Assembly (NCBI GenBank): GCA_009617715.1
Contig: VTFK01000225.1
Span: 1-64,000 of the forward strand
Source of the DNA: Plectrocnemia conspersa
Lineage: Eukaryota > Arthropoda > Insecta > Trichoptera > Polycentropodidae
Length of the DNA stretch: 64,000 nucleotides
Direction of reading: 5' to 3'
The position numbers and the translations under genes are program-made. Under the pieces are notes generated by a model, which worked only from the letters and a program-made list of their open reading frames with translations, did no database searches and had not been told where the DNA came from. Within the stretch, counting starts at the first letter, position 1. Each line of letters opens with the position of its first letter. This document shows, one piece after another, positions 1 through 11,689 of the stretch.

Positions 1-559
1 TTTGAAAGAGGAATTTTCATAATTTTCTTCTTGCTTCATCACCAAACATAATTTTTCCTATTTCACAATATGCAAGTAAAATTAGAGACTGCTATAGTAT
101 GTGGTTTTAATTGTACAGCAATCAATTCAGCAATCTTGTATGAAGCCAGTTGTGCCTTATCGGAAATTTTAACAGTTTTTTCAAAATATTTCGCTTGCTT
201 ATTTTGCGTGCTTAACAATCTTTTAAAGTAATCTTTACTTTTTTTGATGCAAGATCGGCGTGCTTCGTAGTGAAGTGGCGATTTAACTTGTCAGTATACA
301 TCGCGCTATTGGACAGTTTTTCTCCACATACAACACATAGTGGAATGTGATATCCTTCTTCATTGATGCTAGTAAAACTGAAACGTAAATATTCTTCAGA
401 ATACTGTCCATTATTTTTTTTGATTTTACTGGATATATTTTCTTTTGTATGAGACGTATGATGTCTAGTAACATCTTCACTACTTCTTCCACTTGTACTC
501 CCAGTGTCATTAATAATTTGGTCTGATTCACAATTTCGTTTGGTAATAAATTTATCCAT
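1..559 (-). pseudogene. hAT transposase N-terminal relic with BED zinc finger
   Basis: Read on the minus strand from the ATG at 559, about 115 codons stay open to a TAA at 212-214. The frame starts MDKFITKRNC and holds a BED-type zinc finger: C75-x2-C78 in CVVCGEKLSN, then H95-x4-H100 in LNRHFTTKHAD. That arrangement is typical of the ZBED5/SCAND3-like branch of hAT transposases. Homology continues past the stop in shifted frames: about 192-85 reads QLASYKIAELI and KPHTIAVS, and about 72-15 reads GKIMFGDEARRKL. Both resemble the block that follows the BED finger in that family. At least one stop and two frameshifts mean it is dead. The window edge cuts it off, so the catalytic domain is not visible. 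The family is clear; the exact subfamily is not. Confidence 0.85.
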
Positions 560-715
560 TGTGGGGTATCACGACTCTAATAAAATATAAATTGATTGAA
601 ACATTAAGATTTTACTATTTTGCGGAATTTTTGTTTTTACCAATTTTCTCGCGGTGCACTTGCAATAAGTTCACGGTGCACTGGTGCACCGCGGTGCACC
701 GGTTAAGAACCACTG
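560..715 (-). mobile_element. hAT element 5' end with terminal and subterminal repeats
   Basis: Read on the minus strand, the element starts at 715 with CAGTGGTTCTTAACC, a classic hAT terminal inverted repeat. GGTGCAC follows in four copies (693-699, 683-689, 675-681, 653-659), the inner pair forming the perfect 18-bp palindrome GGTGCACCGCGGTGCACC at 683-700. Such subterminal repeats are the usual transposase-binding sites in hAT elements. The adjoining 8 bp at 716-723 (agctaggg) would be the target duplication, but the other end lies outside the window. The BED-finger ATG starts about 156 bp inside this end, as expected for a hAT leader. Confidence 0.75.
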
Positions 716-749
716 AGCTAGGGTCATTCGACGGCACACCAGATTTGCC

Positions 750-1165
750 GAGTTTATATATAAAAAATAATATCAGGAATGATACGGGAATGTCCCTTCT
801 AGATATAGAAAAGGCCTTTGACACTGTCTGACACGATGAATTGTTACATAAGAAAATCAAAGCTAAAGTTCCTTTTTACTTATTCACATAATTTTTTGAT
901 TATTTTATAGTACAGAAAATGTACTTTCTCAATCAAAGGAGAAAACTTAGTCTCGAGAAAAGTACCAATGCGAGTACCAATACCTCATTTTTTTCTATAT
1001 ATCCATGACCTTCAAACACCACAGTACTCTCAACTACTATAAGCAGTTGATTAGGCGATCTATACCTGCTCATCAAGCAGGAAAATAATCACCAAAAGAC
1101 AAATGATCTGAATAATATTGCTGAAATTGTTTTACAGGAAGATACTATTTCTGTTAATGTGATTG
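750..1165 (+). pseudogene. Jockey-like non-LTR reverse transcriptase relic
   Basis: The plus strand reads GMSLLDIEKAFDTV then, past a stop, HDELLHKK. This is reverse-transcriptase block A, with the LDxxKAFDTVWH signature of the jockey clade. About 150 bp on, another frame gives LYIHDLQTPQYSQLL, a stop, AVD, a stop and AIYTCSSSRK, which matches the IYxHDxP...FADDTAIYT region. The FADD catalytic box is corrupted to AVD-stop. The GVPQGS block between them cannot be seen, so there is an internal deletion as well as frameshifts. It is a short 5'- and 3'-truncated fragment, and the hAT end at 715 abuts it. Confidence 0.75.
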
Positions 1166-2376
1166 TCTTAAAAAATAAAAAAATAAATATTAAAATAGCA
1201 CATTATATTATAATTTATTTTTTCATTATTTAATTGCAAAGATTTTTAATATTAATATGTTATATAAAAATATTTTACAAGGCGTTTTAGCACAATAAAT
1301 AAGTTGTATTATTTAAGAAAAAATCTTTTCGTATCAACAGGTTTTTATTTCGATTTTTAATAATACCTATAAATTAAAAAAAATATTAAACCTAAACCAT
1401 AGTTTTGTATGGCCGTAATTATTATTATATAAAATGATACACTTTACCCTAATCTAAATTTGGTCAAAAAACTGCATTATTTGTTGAAATACGATATAAT
1501 TTGCTGATTCAATAAATATTTTTCAATAAAATGTTTGTCAACCGTTTCTACTTTGACCGAAATTTGCTTAATTCGTTCGTTGAACTAAACAAAATGTTGG
1601 AAAGGCTCACTTTTTATTACATATTTTTCAATTAAATAATATATTTTAGACAATTAATTAATTTTCTTACTAAAAATATTGTTAAAAACATATCGTCAAA
1701 AAAATAGTGAATATATTCGAAAACAATTTTGAATTAAATATACGAATACTTAAAAAGTACGAATAATTGGAAACCCTAGTTGTTACCTCATAGGCGTAAG
1801 TCACATGCGTTACAACGGCTTAAATCCATGCCAACTGGGTAAGTTAATTAAACATTATAAATATCTATAAGTAAATATTAACCACTAGATTTAAACAATT
1901 ATTAGTCATTAGATATTACATGACAGACGAAGCTGATTTTTATTATTAGCGAATTTTTTAAGTAAAATACGTGTCTGCTGCCACAGCTCAAACTTGTGGT
2001 CTCTGGTTCACCATTCTAAACCCTATGGACTATTCTGAACTATGCGAATAAACAAAAAAAAGAGTAATATGTTTCACTGTATTTTTTTAGATTTTTTTTA
2101 GTAGAAGTTTTAACAATAACCTTCTTTATAAAACTACACTAACAATGGTTGGGCTAAACAAAATATTAATGAAATCGGCATACAACTAAGAATTGCACAA
2201 TAGCCACGCAGTTTTTTTATACCTCTTAATTATCATAAATTACCACAACATAACAACTCTTTAAAACTCACGCTCTCAAAAATATGTATGGCTTTGCCTG
2301 AAATTATAAATAAAAAATTATTTATAATTAAAAAAAAATAGGTATAAATTTTTGCACTTAAATTAATTTTAATTTA
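1166..2376. other. AT-rich DNA without a recognisable gene
   Basis: Low-complexity A/T runs. The only non-random element I see is the 21-bp repeat at 2191-2211, listed separately. Confidence 0.5.
2191..2211 (+). repeat. Dispersed repeat fragment, copy 1
   Basis: AATTGCACAATAGCCACGCAG occurs here and, with one mismatch, at 20724-20744. The GC-bearing core TAGCCACGCAG makes chance unlikely in this composition. Both copies are followed some tens of bases later by TTAAAACTC, which suggests a short old interspersed element. The family is not recognised. Confidence 0.5.
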
Positions 2377-2593
2377 ATTTGTCAGCAATTATTACAAACT
2401 TATAATAATGCTTGAATAAGTACAACAATGCTTAAAATAAAGATATTAAGAAGATAAATATCTCTATATAATAGCTCAACTAATTTATATTTTTTTTTTT
2501 TATTTATTTGTCATTACATAGAGATATTTATCTACTTTAAATCTTTAATATAAGCATTTTTGTACGTATTCTTTGTAATAATTGCTGAAAAAT
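2377..2593. repeat. Foldback (long inverted repeat) element
   Basis: Two arms face each other around a 47-bp T-rich spacer (2469-2515). TCAGCAATTATTACAAA at 2382-2398 is exactly complementary to 2572-2588. Closer in, AGATAAATATCTCTATA on the left pairs with 2516-2532. Between them AATGCTT is also shared. The left arm carries roughly 15 extra bases around 2399-2420, so the arms are about 87 and 73 bp. It resembles a small foldback/MITE. No target duplication or known family was recognised. Confidence 0.65.
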
Positions 2594-3399
2594 GGACGCC
2601 ATCTTTAAAGTTACGCTTTTACTTTGTAAAAAAAATGTTTTGCAATAAAAGAGAAGGAAAAATATTACAGATATTACAAATTTAATTAGTACAGTGTGTT
2701 CTAAAAACAGATAATTTTTTTTTTTATTTATCATACTTTAAAAAATAAAATAAAGAAGAGGTACACAAACATATATTGCTCTTTAAAATTAATAAGAACT
2801 AGAATAGATACAAAATATTTATCATAATAAATGTTTATAATGAGAAATAAAATTATGTAAAAATAAGCAATTTAATTTCAATTATTTTTAATGTATAATA
2901 AAACCCAAAAAAAAATATATACAAATATTAAAAATATTGTTTATTTGAGCAACTTGATTATTTAGTAGCGCCATTTTCCCAAAAATATTCTGAATAAAAA
3001 CCATAATTTTAAATATTCTTACTACTGATTAGTTGCTTTAGATGAAAATATATCTATTGGCGTCATTACTGTAATATTATTTTATTTTAATAATATGAAG
3101 TGCTTCACAATGAGCTAAAGTAGCTTATCATATTAGTACAATACTTCTTTTAAAATGTATATGGTTTGTTTTAAGTACACGAGATAATTATTGAAAATGA
3201 AATACCCGCACATAAATTACTAGATTAAATCAATTAAAAGAAAACGTAAAGGTTACTAATGTATTTAAGACCGCACTAAGATACACCCTATAATTCTTGT
3301 AGTTCAAAATTGATTTTCCAACAAAAAGTATCCGATTGGTTTACAGGGGATGTAATACGAAAGTTTTCGGTCACTCTTTGGGCAGTATGTAATGGCACT
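2594..3399. other. AT-rich DNA, nothing recognised
   Basis: A 65-codon minus-strand frame at 2537-2734 overlaps the right arm of the foldback element and has only A/T-driven composition, so it is not called. Confidence 0.5.
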
Positions 3400-3459
3400 C
3401 AGCGTCATACGTGTCTAGATAAATCAAGACTTTTATCTAGTTAGACAACAGCAGCAGCA

Positions 3460-3850
3460 ATGGCAGCATCGGCGTCCGACATTCTTTTTACGAAGGAAAA
3501 AAGAGAACTCGCGGAAGTGGTTCCGAAACAAATAACTCTATTAGGTTTTGTGCGTTCTTTGCCGGTTCCACCGATACCGGTTGTCGTATTAAGCCAATAA
3601 ATACTCCGGCAGCTTAATTACCCCCGGCTTCCAATGGTCTGAATCTAAATTACGGCCCAAGACAAAAGTGGGGATCGAAGAAGGCCGTATTTTTGGACAA
3701 CGAGATTAAGGTAGATTCCGGCTACGTAAAAGCTCGCTAGATAATGAACTAGAAGAAAAACTTGCTAGTCGGATTTGCGCTGTTTTACGTGATCGTAATG
3801 AAAAGGCTGGTGAGGATGAAGCGAAAAAGGAAGAGAAAAAAGCCGACTAG
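3460..3850 (+). pseudogene. Coding-like sequence, frameshifted, unrecognised product
   Basis: An ATG at 3460 in good context (agcagcaATGG) opens 46 codons starting MAASASDILFTKEKREL and ending at a TAA at 3598. From about 3593 a different frame is open to the TAG at 3848 except for one TAA at 3707. It reads YSGSLITPGFQWSES, then SSLDNELEEKLASRI, and ends KAGEDEAKKEEKKAD. The residue mix is protein-like and unlike the A/T-driven frames elsewhere. AATAAA lies at 3971-3976, about 120 bp after the stop. The layout (short leader, CDS, short 3' UTR) suggests a processed pseudogene or a broken single-exon gene. One frameshift and one internal stop argue against function. No family is recognised. Confidence 0.45.
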
Positions 3851-5819
3851 ATGCCCTAATTAATAAACCCGGCACGGTCTGTTCGATTTAACAATAATCC
3901 AATGAAAATTATCATTTGTATAGATATAGAACTAAAGCATTACGTTTTATAATCAGAAGAAACGTTTCGAAATAAATGTCAGATTTATAAAATAAGCAAT
4001 TATTAATGCAATAATAATTCTCGTTTAAGATTTGAGAAATTGTGGTGTCAAACCTGTTGTAGGTGGAATCTTCTCATTACATTCACAGTCAATGTTCTCG
4101 TAAATTTTAATTACTTATTTGAATTTATTTAGAACTTCTAAATTAAGCTTTTTCAGCATTGTTTATGTTGAAAATTTAGCCATGGGGTATGTATAAATTT
4201 AGATAACGAAGCTGACCCACGGGCCACGACGTCTAATAAAGAGTTGCAGTCTTACCATATGCGCCACTTATTTTCATTAAAATGCCACTCCTCTGTTGCA
4301 GTAGATTTCTTTATGCTTTCTACGTGAGGTCGTTCAAATAAATAATGCAACGAGACTCAAGAGCAAATGAGAAATTATACAACCAAACCAAAGGATTATG
4401 CTAGGCAGAATTCGATCATCAATCAAGATTAGGTTCAATACTATTTTATAAGAATATATTCAGAAATGCTGACTACAATTTTAAAACGAATTTATAGAAC
4501 CAGAAATACTAATTTGACAGTGCCTCAAATTACCATCTCAAAAAATCAATTGCTGTTACGATAATTTAAAATAATCAAAATCATATTTATATCTGAAAAA
4601 ATTATAATGAAGCAATTGCATGGGGTATGAAGGGTATCAGCGTAAAAACGGTTGGTATGTCATAAATTATTTTATTTAAAATAAATTATTTATTAATATT
4701 AACTATTTTTTTTAAAGCACGTATGTATAGTCATTATTTGTTATCAGAATCGTTTATAGTTGAATTTGTGCATTATTAACCTAAATTATCAGAAATTGAA
4801 AAGTTACTTATCATTACGCGTATAGCACATATATATATACATGGTTTTTATGCTTTAGATTAGAAAATACTCAGTAATAACTATTGATCACCATGTTAAA
4901 AATAAAATAATACAATATGATATTTTAAACTATTTTAACCATATTTTTCGCTTTTATTGTATGCATAAATTATTTTAAACAAATGTCTATAAATGTAAAT
5001 AAAAATTAACCAAATACAACTGGACCAAATTAAATTTCTAAAATTAACTATTGTTTTTTAACTTTCATTAGGTAAGATTTGAGTTTGAACAATAAATATT
5101 CAAATTAGGTTTAAAAGACATTTTATAGCATGATAAGTAATTTTATCAGTTGAAATAGATTTTTGCTAGTAGATATTTATACCTCCAAAAAACTGTATTT
5201 AAACCTAATTTTAATAAAATAGTTAAATAAATTAAATTTATACTAATAAATTTATGTACTAAAAAAAGTTCACTTTAACATAATCATCAAATAAATGATC
5301 CCTAATTTATGGCATAATATATTTGTTAATTCTCTGTTAATATTTATTTGTTTCTATTTATAAATGCTTTTTAAAGATTTGTTTATATTTATTTAATAAA
5401 TAATTGGTGCGTTTATTATTAGCCCAACGACCTTTATAATATTATTTATTTTTCGTAATTTGAATAAAAAAATCAGATATAAATAATATAAATATTATTT
5501 ACATGACGTTATATTTAGTAATTTAAATAATAATATTTGTTTGAAACAATTACGCATAACCTTTAATGTTAACTTGCTATTTTTATTTACTTTATTTTAA
5601 ATAAAAATAATTTCAAATCCCACATTTGCTTTCGTTTTTTAAAATTACCGTGTTTCAAAATTTGAATTTGCCGTCACATGTTAAAATTAGCTATAAAGCT
5701 AAATAAATGAATAAAATTCATCATTATAAGATATTTATATAACAGACAAAAATTAAAATAATATTCAAACGATAATTTTTAAATATATTTATTCATAGCC
5801 CTACAAATACTATTGCATG
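3851..5819. other. AT-rich DNA, no gene seen
   Basis: Apart from the AATAAA at 3971 and a slightly GC-richer patch at 4190-4350, this is A/T-rich sequence with no long frame or repeat I could support. Confidence 0.5.
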
Positions 5820-6115
5820 CGGCTATATAGATCCATAGGCGCAACAAATATTGGACTAGGCGAATTTATTAACTTGGCTGCATGGGGTTATAGTTATGCT
5901 CGTAAATATGGTAAAATGGAGAGAGATTTACGGGCTGGTTTTGTTTTTATTTAATTACATTAAACAAATTGCGGGCCACGGATGCAGCGCCCCTGAAGGG
6001 CGCACAAATCATGGCGTGCATATGAATATATTTGACTGTTCGTATTTATTGCGAGCAAAGCGGGCGCCGACAGAGCAGTGCCAGTGGTTGAAAATAATCA
6101 GTGCGATTTAACAGG
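5820..6115. promoter_or_regulatory. GC-richer island, candidate regulatory element
   Basis: Base composition changes sharply from the flanks. It contains a homeodomain-type TTTAATTACATTAAA run near 5950 and a perfect hairpin GCGCCC-ctgaa-GGGCGC at 5987-6003. Overlapping short frames exist in several phases, which fits non-coding GC-rich DNA better than an exon. The regulatory role is inferred. Confidence 0.3.
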
Positions 6116-7304
6116 GAATTATTTTAAGAGATATGTATGAGCATTTAAATAAATACTTTGTTCCATAAAACAAATTGTTTGTGCATTTACGCAAGGAAAA
6201 GGATTTGTTGCAAAATGTGTTTTGACTAACGCTCACTCGCTGCCGCTCGATTGCATCTAATACTAATATGGTAAAAGCATTGTCAGATATGTCAATACCG
6301 CTCAAAATAGATTTTCTAAATGTTGTTTAGAATTAATTTTTTTCATAATCAACAATGAACATCATATTTGTTTTAAATTTGAGAAAATAGGGTAAATTTA
6401 TAAAAAATGATTTTGTAGTTAATATTTATTATATATGTAAATATTTAAAAATATTGACTTACATATATTAGCAGTTATTTGCACTATTTATTATAAAAAA
6501 AAATCGATACGTATCACTACTATAAATAAAATAAATGTTTCATTATTCGTTGTCTATGCAACGTCTTTATTTATTCTTGTAACTATGGCGTTTTTTTTTA
6601 AATTGTTTATTCACTTAGGTCAGATCATTGTTGCAAGCAACAACTATAAATTTAAAAACTTTGCTTTAGCATTATATGCATGTATATAAATTCAATTTAA
6701 TTTGCATTATAGTGTCTTATTAGGTTATGTTCTGCGAAATATTTTTATAGTATTTAAAATATCTATGATATTTGATAGTTGATATATGTTTGATATAATA
6801 ACATTATTGCGGATTACTGTTGTGGGTTTTTTGTGCAACTGCGCTATAAAGTTACCGTTTGGAGGTCACTATAATGACCAATTGAACAACGAGAAGAGGA
6901 ATCTCTCACACTACATAATTATCGACCCATTTTAAAAGTTATATAGGTGACCGTGTTTTCTCTAAAGTCGTTTTGGAGGTATGTTTAAGAAGCGATGCGA
7001 GTGATAAACATCTTCTGCCGAAGCAGTCTCAATCAATTAATTTGAGTGATGTGACATTTCAGCGACATCACGACATCACAATAACAATCCCAGCTACTTT
7101 ATCTCTGCTGATAAATACCATTCGTAACACCATCGAAAAGAGCTGCATTCGTAATACTATTTCTATACTATGGTAAATTATACATAATGAAATAAATTTT
7201 CTGACGTATATTTTAAAGGCAAATTTACACACATTGCCTCGAAATCCTGTAGTAAAAAAAAGTGTATTGTTAAATATTTTTATATTGTCAGCTCTTAAAA
7301 AAAT
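6116..7304. other. AT-rich DNA with a small GC-richer patch
   Basis: Near 6838-7150 the sequence is less A/T-biased. It holds AGGTCA at 6863 facing TGACC at 6875, an inverted nuclear-receptor-like half-site pair spaced by six bases. No gene is supported. Confidence 0.35.
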
Positions 7305-7308
7305 GTGT

Positions 7309-7430
7309 TACTAATGTTACTCCACACCAAGCAAGCACCTGTTAAAATAGGTCTAATTTGATTTTGTATAAAAACATTTTTTTATGCACACATATTCTAT
7401 TAAATCACAATGCAGTACTTAACCAATATT
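7309..7430 (-). pseudogene. Non-LTR reverse transcriptase C-terminal relic
   Basis: The minus strand reads IRPILTGACLVWSNISNT from about 7366 down to 7309. This is the conserved IRPxLTYAxPVWS block that follows the reverse-transcriptase palm in jockey-clade elements. Upstream, in another frame, LIEYVCIKKMFLYKI resembles the preceding LxxKxxLYKxI segment. It is a short orphan fragment with frameshifts. A second copy of the same block lies at 59030-59240 on the same strand. Confidence 0.6.
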
Positions 7431-8449
7431 AATAAAAAAAAGCGCAAGAACAACAAAAAAATTAAATTTTGCTATAAAACAATGAGATAACACACGGTTC
7501 AGTACCATAAATTATGAAACACTGCTATGAAATACCGAAAAATACTATAAAAATATCACATATGACCATATTAACTCACTAATCTCAAAATTTTTTTTTA
7601 GGTATATACTTAAAATGTCTTTTTTAAAGTAGTATATCAAGCCAAATATTTTTTTTCTGTAAAAGGTTTTTGTATGTTTTTATTTGATTAATTCTGGTAT
7701 TTTTATTATAATTATTATTGATTTATCTCTATTTTTAATTTTGTATAATACATTAATTCCAGTCCTTTAGAGCATAGTTTCAAAATGTATTCATTAAATT
7801 TAAGCTAGGTTCATGTGTACGCCCAGGTATTTATTTCCATTCCACATACTACTCCCGGCGGTGACAAAACCTATGTACAAAATACGAAATATCTGTTTAA
7901 ATGCAAAAGCTGGATTTACATATATGCAATTAGTTAATAAATGTAAATTATTTTACTAAGCTAATGTAGAATGTGTAAAAGACTTGTTATACATCCATTA
8001 TATAATGAATAATAATATAGTCATGTGTAAAAATACTCTACTTTAATATAACCAATTAAAGGGATTAACTTATGCTATTAAGTCATAAAAAGATTAGTTC
8101 AAATTGTGATTAAGCGTTTTAACCGTTAAAGATTTTTTTTGGTTTCTTAGTTAAATTGGCGAATTTGATTTAAATATTTCGATAATTATTAGTAATATAA
8201 TATTAATAAATTTCAGTTATTAAATATATGTATATTAAATTAAAGCTTTATTTTAAATAAAAATGTACCATATAAACAATATTTAACTCATAAAATCAAG
8301 AGCAATTTTAATCAGTTTTGGTTATCAAATCATATTAAAAAATAAAAGTGGATTTATTAGACAATTTCTTGTTACCACATAACTTGTTTACAAGTGTAAC
8401 TATTTGTAAATAAAATAAAATAATAGTGTGTCGAACAAGATAGTTTAAA
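7431..8449. other. AT-rich DNA, nothing recognised
   Basis: Homopolymer and A/T-dinucleotide runs only. Confidence 0.5.
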
Positions 8450-8760
8450 AACATCCACAGACGAAGCGCTCTTAATGTCGAAGCGAATTTACAATCTAGT
8501 GTTGTTAATGCTGGTCCGCACGGTATGAGCTACGTTTTTCACTTGTGTATAGTGTAAATTTTTATCGTTTCCCGGTATGCGATACGAGCGCCGTAAATTA
8601 CTAAAGGCGTCGGTTTGGCAAAGGCGTCGGAAAATTGGAAAATGTAACGGAAACGGGGTCGGGCATTAATTATTCAAGTATAATTGGAAATCGGCGCGTT
8701 GAGGGAATAGTTTGAACGGTGGACGAATTTTGACTAAAGAAATAAATTAAATGCCTACAT
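8450..8760. promoter_or_regulatory. GC-richer island with a direct repeat
   Basis: AAAGGCGTCGG occurs twice in tandem (8603-8613, 8620-8630; 17-bp period) beside CCGTAAATTACT and CATTAATTATTC homeodomain-like sequences. There is no consistent open frame. A regulatory role is inferred from composition only. Confidence 0.3.
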
Positions 8761-10084
8761 GGATGGATAGCAATAGGTAAAAAAGCAATTTGGCACACGT
8801 GACCCAACACGAAACTGGCATATCGAGATCGATGGGTCAACTTTAGGTTTTTTTGTGAAATTTATTGTATGTTTGAAAAGCTCCACCGTATGATGAACAT
8901 AAATCTTGGCTCGTATGTGATAAATGTGTACGTTATTGCTATTTCGCCGCAAACGAACACCTGCTATAATCTGTTTCGGTATATGTATTTTTAACTATTA
9001 CAACACCTGTTGGTAAACCTAAATATTTTATTGAATATTATTTCTATTTATTATACTTCAAATAAATATATCACTCTTTAAAACATATTTTAATGTCATA
9101 TGAATGACATTTGTAAAAGTCTGAAAAGGTTTATAATTAAAAATACAATAGGAGAACAAAACCCTCGTTACATACAACGTTACATCATTGACCCTCGCAA
9201 AAACGTGATTAAGTTATAGAAATAAACTACATGATTAACTGTGCGCACCTGAGCAATTATTAGTTTGTAGTTTATTTTTAAAGGAGACACAATTAATTTT
9301 TTAAAATAAATTATTTTGTAACTATTTTAAGACAGTTTACCTACAGTGTTATACTTAATATATTCTATATATATTAAGTTATTGTATGTATTGTCGTCTC
9401 CAAAGCACTTGTCGAAATATAGCTTCCAGCGAGAAGAGGGAAGCGGCTGCTTTTACGGTTTTGTCCGACTTTGTTGATAATCAGCGTAACTTCACTACTG
9501 AACAAATTAGAATGCACTGTCACGTGTCCCAAGAAATAAATATAATAATAATAATAATAACAGTAACAGATATTTGGGGGTTTAACTGGATTTGCTTATA
9601 TCTGACGGTTTTCTTGTTGGAAGATTTAGCGCTGCGCGACCGTTTGATTCTAAGCCGTTAGAGATTTGGCAACCTGGTACTTGCCATTAATGACTAAACG
9701 GCCGTTTTGAAAATATTTTTAGCTATTTTTTATTGCTATGTATGGCATATTAAGGACAAACTAACCTATGACATTTGTTATATGCTACTTTTAACGTATA
9801 AAATTAACGATTACCAAATTTTTCTTACAGTCAACCTCGCCTTTTAAATATTAAACCATAAATCTAGAGATTAAACTTATTCACAATTATATTTAATTAA
9901 TTTAATTACGATTAAGTTTAATTTAAGAAATATTTACAATTTATTAGTAAATTTAGAATAGATGTACAGTATAATTTTTAAGGTTTATTTTTTTCTAGTT
10001 GCAATTAGTTTTTACTAATGATATCTATTTTTTTAATGATTTAATAATAACTATCATATGGAAAACTAAAATCAAATTTCACTC
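8761..10084. other. Mixed AT-rich DNA, weak island near 9380-9680
   Basis: A 91-codon plus-strand frame at 9386-9661 runs through an (ATA)n microsatellite (9540-9560), giving a poly-isoleucine stretch. I treat it as chance. Confidence 0.4.
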
Positions 10085-10381
10085 CCAAATCCTTCACAAA
10101 ACGACCTTCACAGCACGACCTCTAATCCAGTTGATGGTCTTCACTATAGTGTAAAGGAGTTTTTTCATTTTTGGAGGTAATTTTTTTGATGCCAGAGCTA
10201 GAAAACAGAGGGTAGCTTTTAAGTGCAGAATCTCTCGTTTTATAAGTGCAAAAAATCCTAATTTATTTTTTAGCATAGCAGGGATATCTTTAGTACACAC
10301 AGAACCAATAATTTGGGTATCCATGTCATTCTTTGCAAATAAGTCCTTCACATATTGAAAGAGCGTGTAATTTTTAAGCAA
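10085..10381 (-). pseudogene. hAT transposase internal relic (catalytic region)
   Basis: The minus-strand frame reads LFQYVKDLFAKND, then GSVCTKDIPAMLKNKLGF, then LALASKKLPPKMK, and ends near NWIRGRA. The order matches the central ZBED5/SCAND3-like hAT transposase region: VCTDGAPAML, then HCFLHRxALAxKxLP, then NFIRxRxL. The catalytic Asp in the CTDGA box reads Lys, and the His of HCFLHR is lost, so the enzyme is inactive. The frame starts only about 70 bp inside the element end at 10450. The BED finger and first half of the protein are therefore missing: an internally deleted, non-autonomous copy. It belongs to the same broad family as the relic at 1-559. Confidence 0.8.
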
Positions 10382-10450
10382 TTATTTAATTCATTTTAAA
10401 CAAAAAATAAAAATATTATCTCGCACCCCTTAGCGGTGCGAGCATCCCTG
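10382..10450 (-). mobile_element. hAT element end with subterminal hairpin
   Basis: Read on the minus strand from 10450, CAGGGATGCTCGCAC is a hAT-type terminal repeat. CTCGCACC and GGTGCGAG form a perfect 8-bp stem around a 7-base loop at 10420-10442. The adjoining gctataac (10451-10458) is the expected 8-bp target-duplication position. The far end was not identified. Confidence 0.6.
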
Positions 10451-11689
10451 GCTATAACGAATAAAATAGAAAAACAATTTAAATATAATTGTAAAAGACC
10501 AGTTCCTCTTCATTAACATTGACGATCAGTAACATTGTTATCGACCTCTGTTAAGCTCGCCAAAGTATGGCGATATGCTGCAGTTTCCTGATAATAAATA
10601 TTATTGCAGCGCAGATAGAAACAAAAACAACACACAATGGTATTATTGTGCGACGTATACGACTTTAATGTATGTGTGTAAAATTTGGAAGCTATGGCGT
10701 ACACTGCTTTAGAGAGTATATAATGATTAATGAATCAGATATTTGCAAAGATGTCTAGATGCATCTATATTTAAAACACAATTTCTCCTCTCACATATAA
10801 ATAAAAACATGTAAGTGAGAAAAAATATACCTTGCTAAGTTTTCACCTCGAGCCTTTTATTATACTAAATATTTTATTAGAAGTACCTTTCTTCTACTAA
10901 AATATTATTATACAACACACTTAAAGTAATCTCATTCTTGGAACGTCGCAAATACTTTCCCACCTGAGCAAACCTGACCTAATAGATACTCGTATTAATT
11001 AAAGTTAAAATGTATTACATTAGCCGGAGGCGTCAAAATGTATCCTTAACCGACCTAAGTCATAATAAGTTAACTTCCACTCCGAACCTCGTTTCCCAGT
11101 TAAACCCCTTTACTTCGGGGTAAATACCCTTTCCGCAGTATGTACATGTACATACACATAACACACTCTATTACTGGCGTATATCATATTAAACAAACAC
11201 TATATTATTAGTTTTCGCTCGCTTCATATTCGCACAATTTATTATTAAACACGTTCTTTAAACTTGTTAACCGGCGTTCGAGTGTTTAATATGTGCGTAG
11301 TAATTAAAATGCCCGTTTAATATTTCACTTGTGTGTAAAACTGTTCATTAGTTAAACATTCATCATAATCATTTTCCTTTTTCACAGTGGATGGTGATTA
11401 TTATAGCAAACATTGAGGAATATAAGCTTACTCGGGAAACGAATATATGTATAAGACAATATTAAAAATTATTGATTTTTAAATAAATAGTATCCTTGCA
11501 ATTTTTTGAAATATTGAATACAGAAATGATCTGTAAATCCGTTTGTAGTTTACATGTTTTTTATATAGATAAAAAAATTTTCCCCAGCATTTAAGTAAAT
11601 AATATCATATTTTTATAAGCTTACCAACTATTTAATGTGACATACACTATTTGTTAAAAATGTTGCATATCACTGTCGGAAGGTCAATA
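10451..11689. promoter_or_regulatory. Intergenic DNA with GC-richer island at about 10920-11400
   Basis: The island contains the perfect 18-bp palindrome GTATGTACATGTACATAC (11138-11155), a CCCC-N8-GGGG stem near 11105, and several ATTAATTA-type sites. The flanks are AT-rich. No exon is supported. Confidence 0.3.

Noticed and set aside
6770..6805. ATATGTTTGATAT resembling the miR-190 5' end
   Set aside because: The match stops after 13 bases and no complementary arm exists within hairpin distance.
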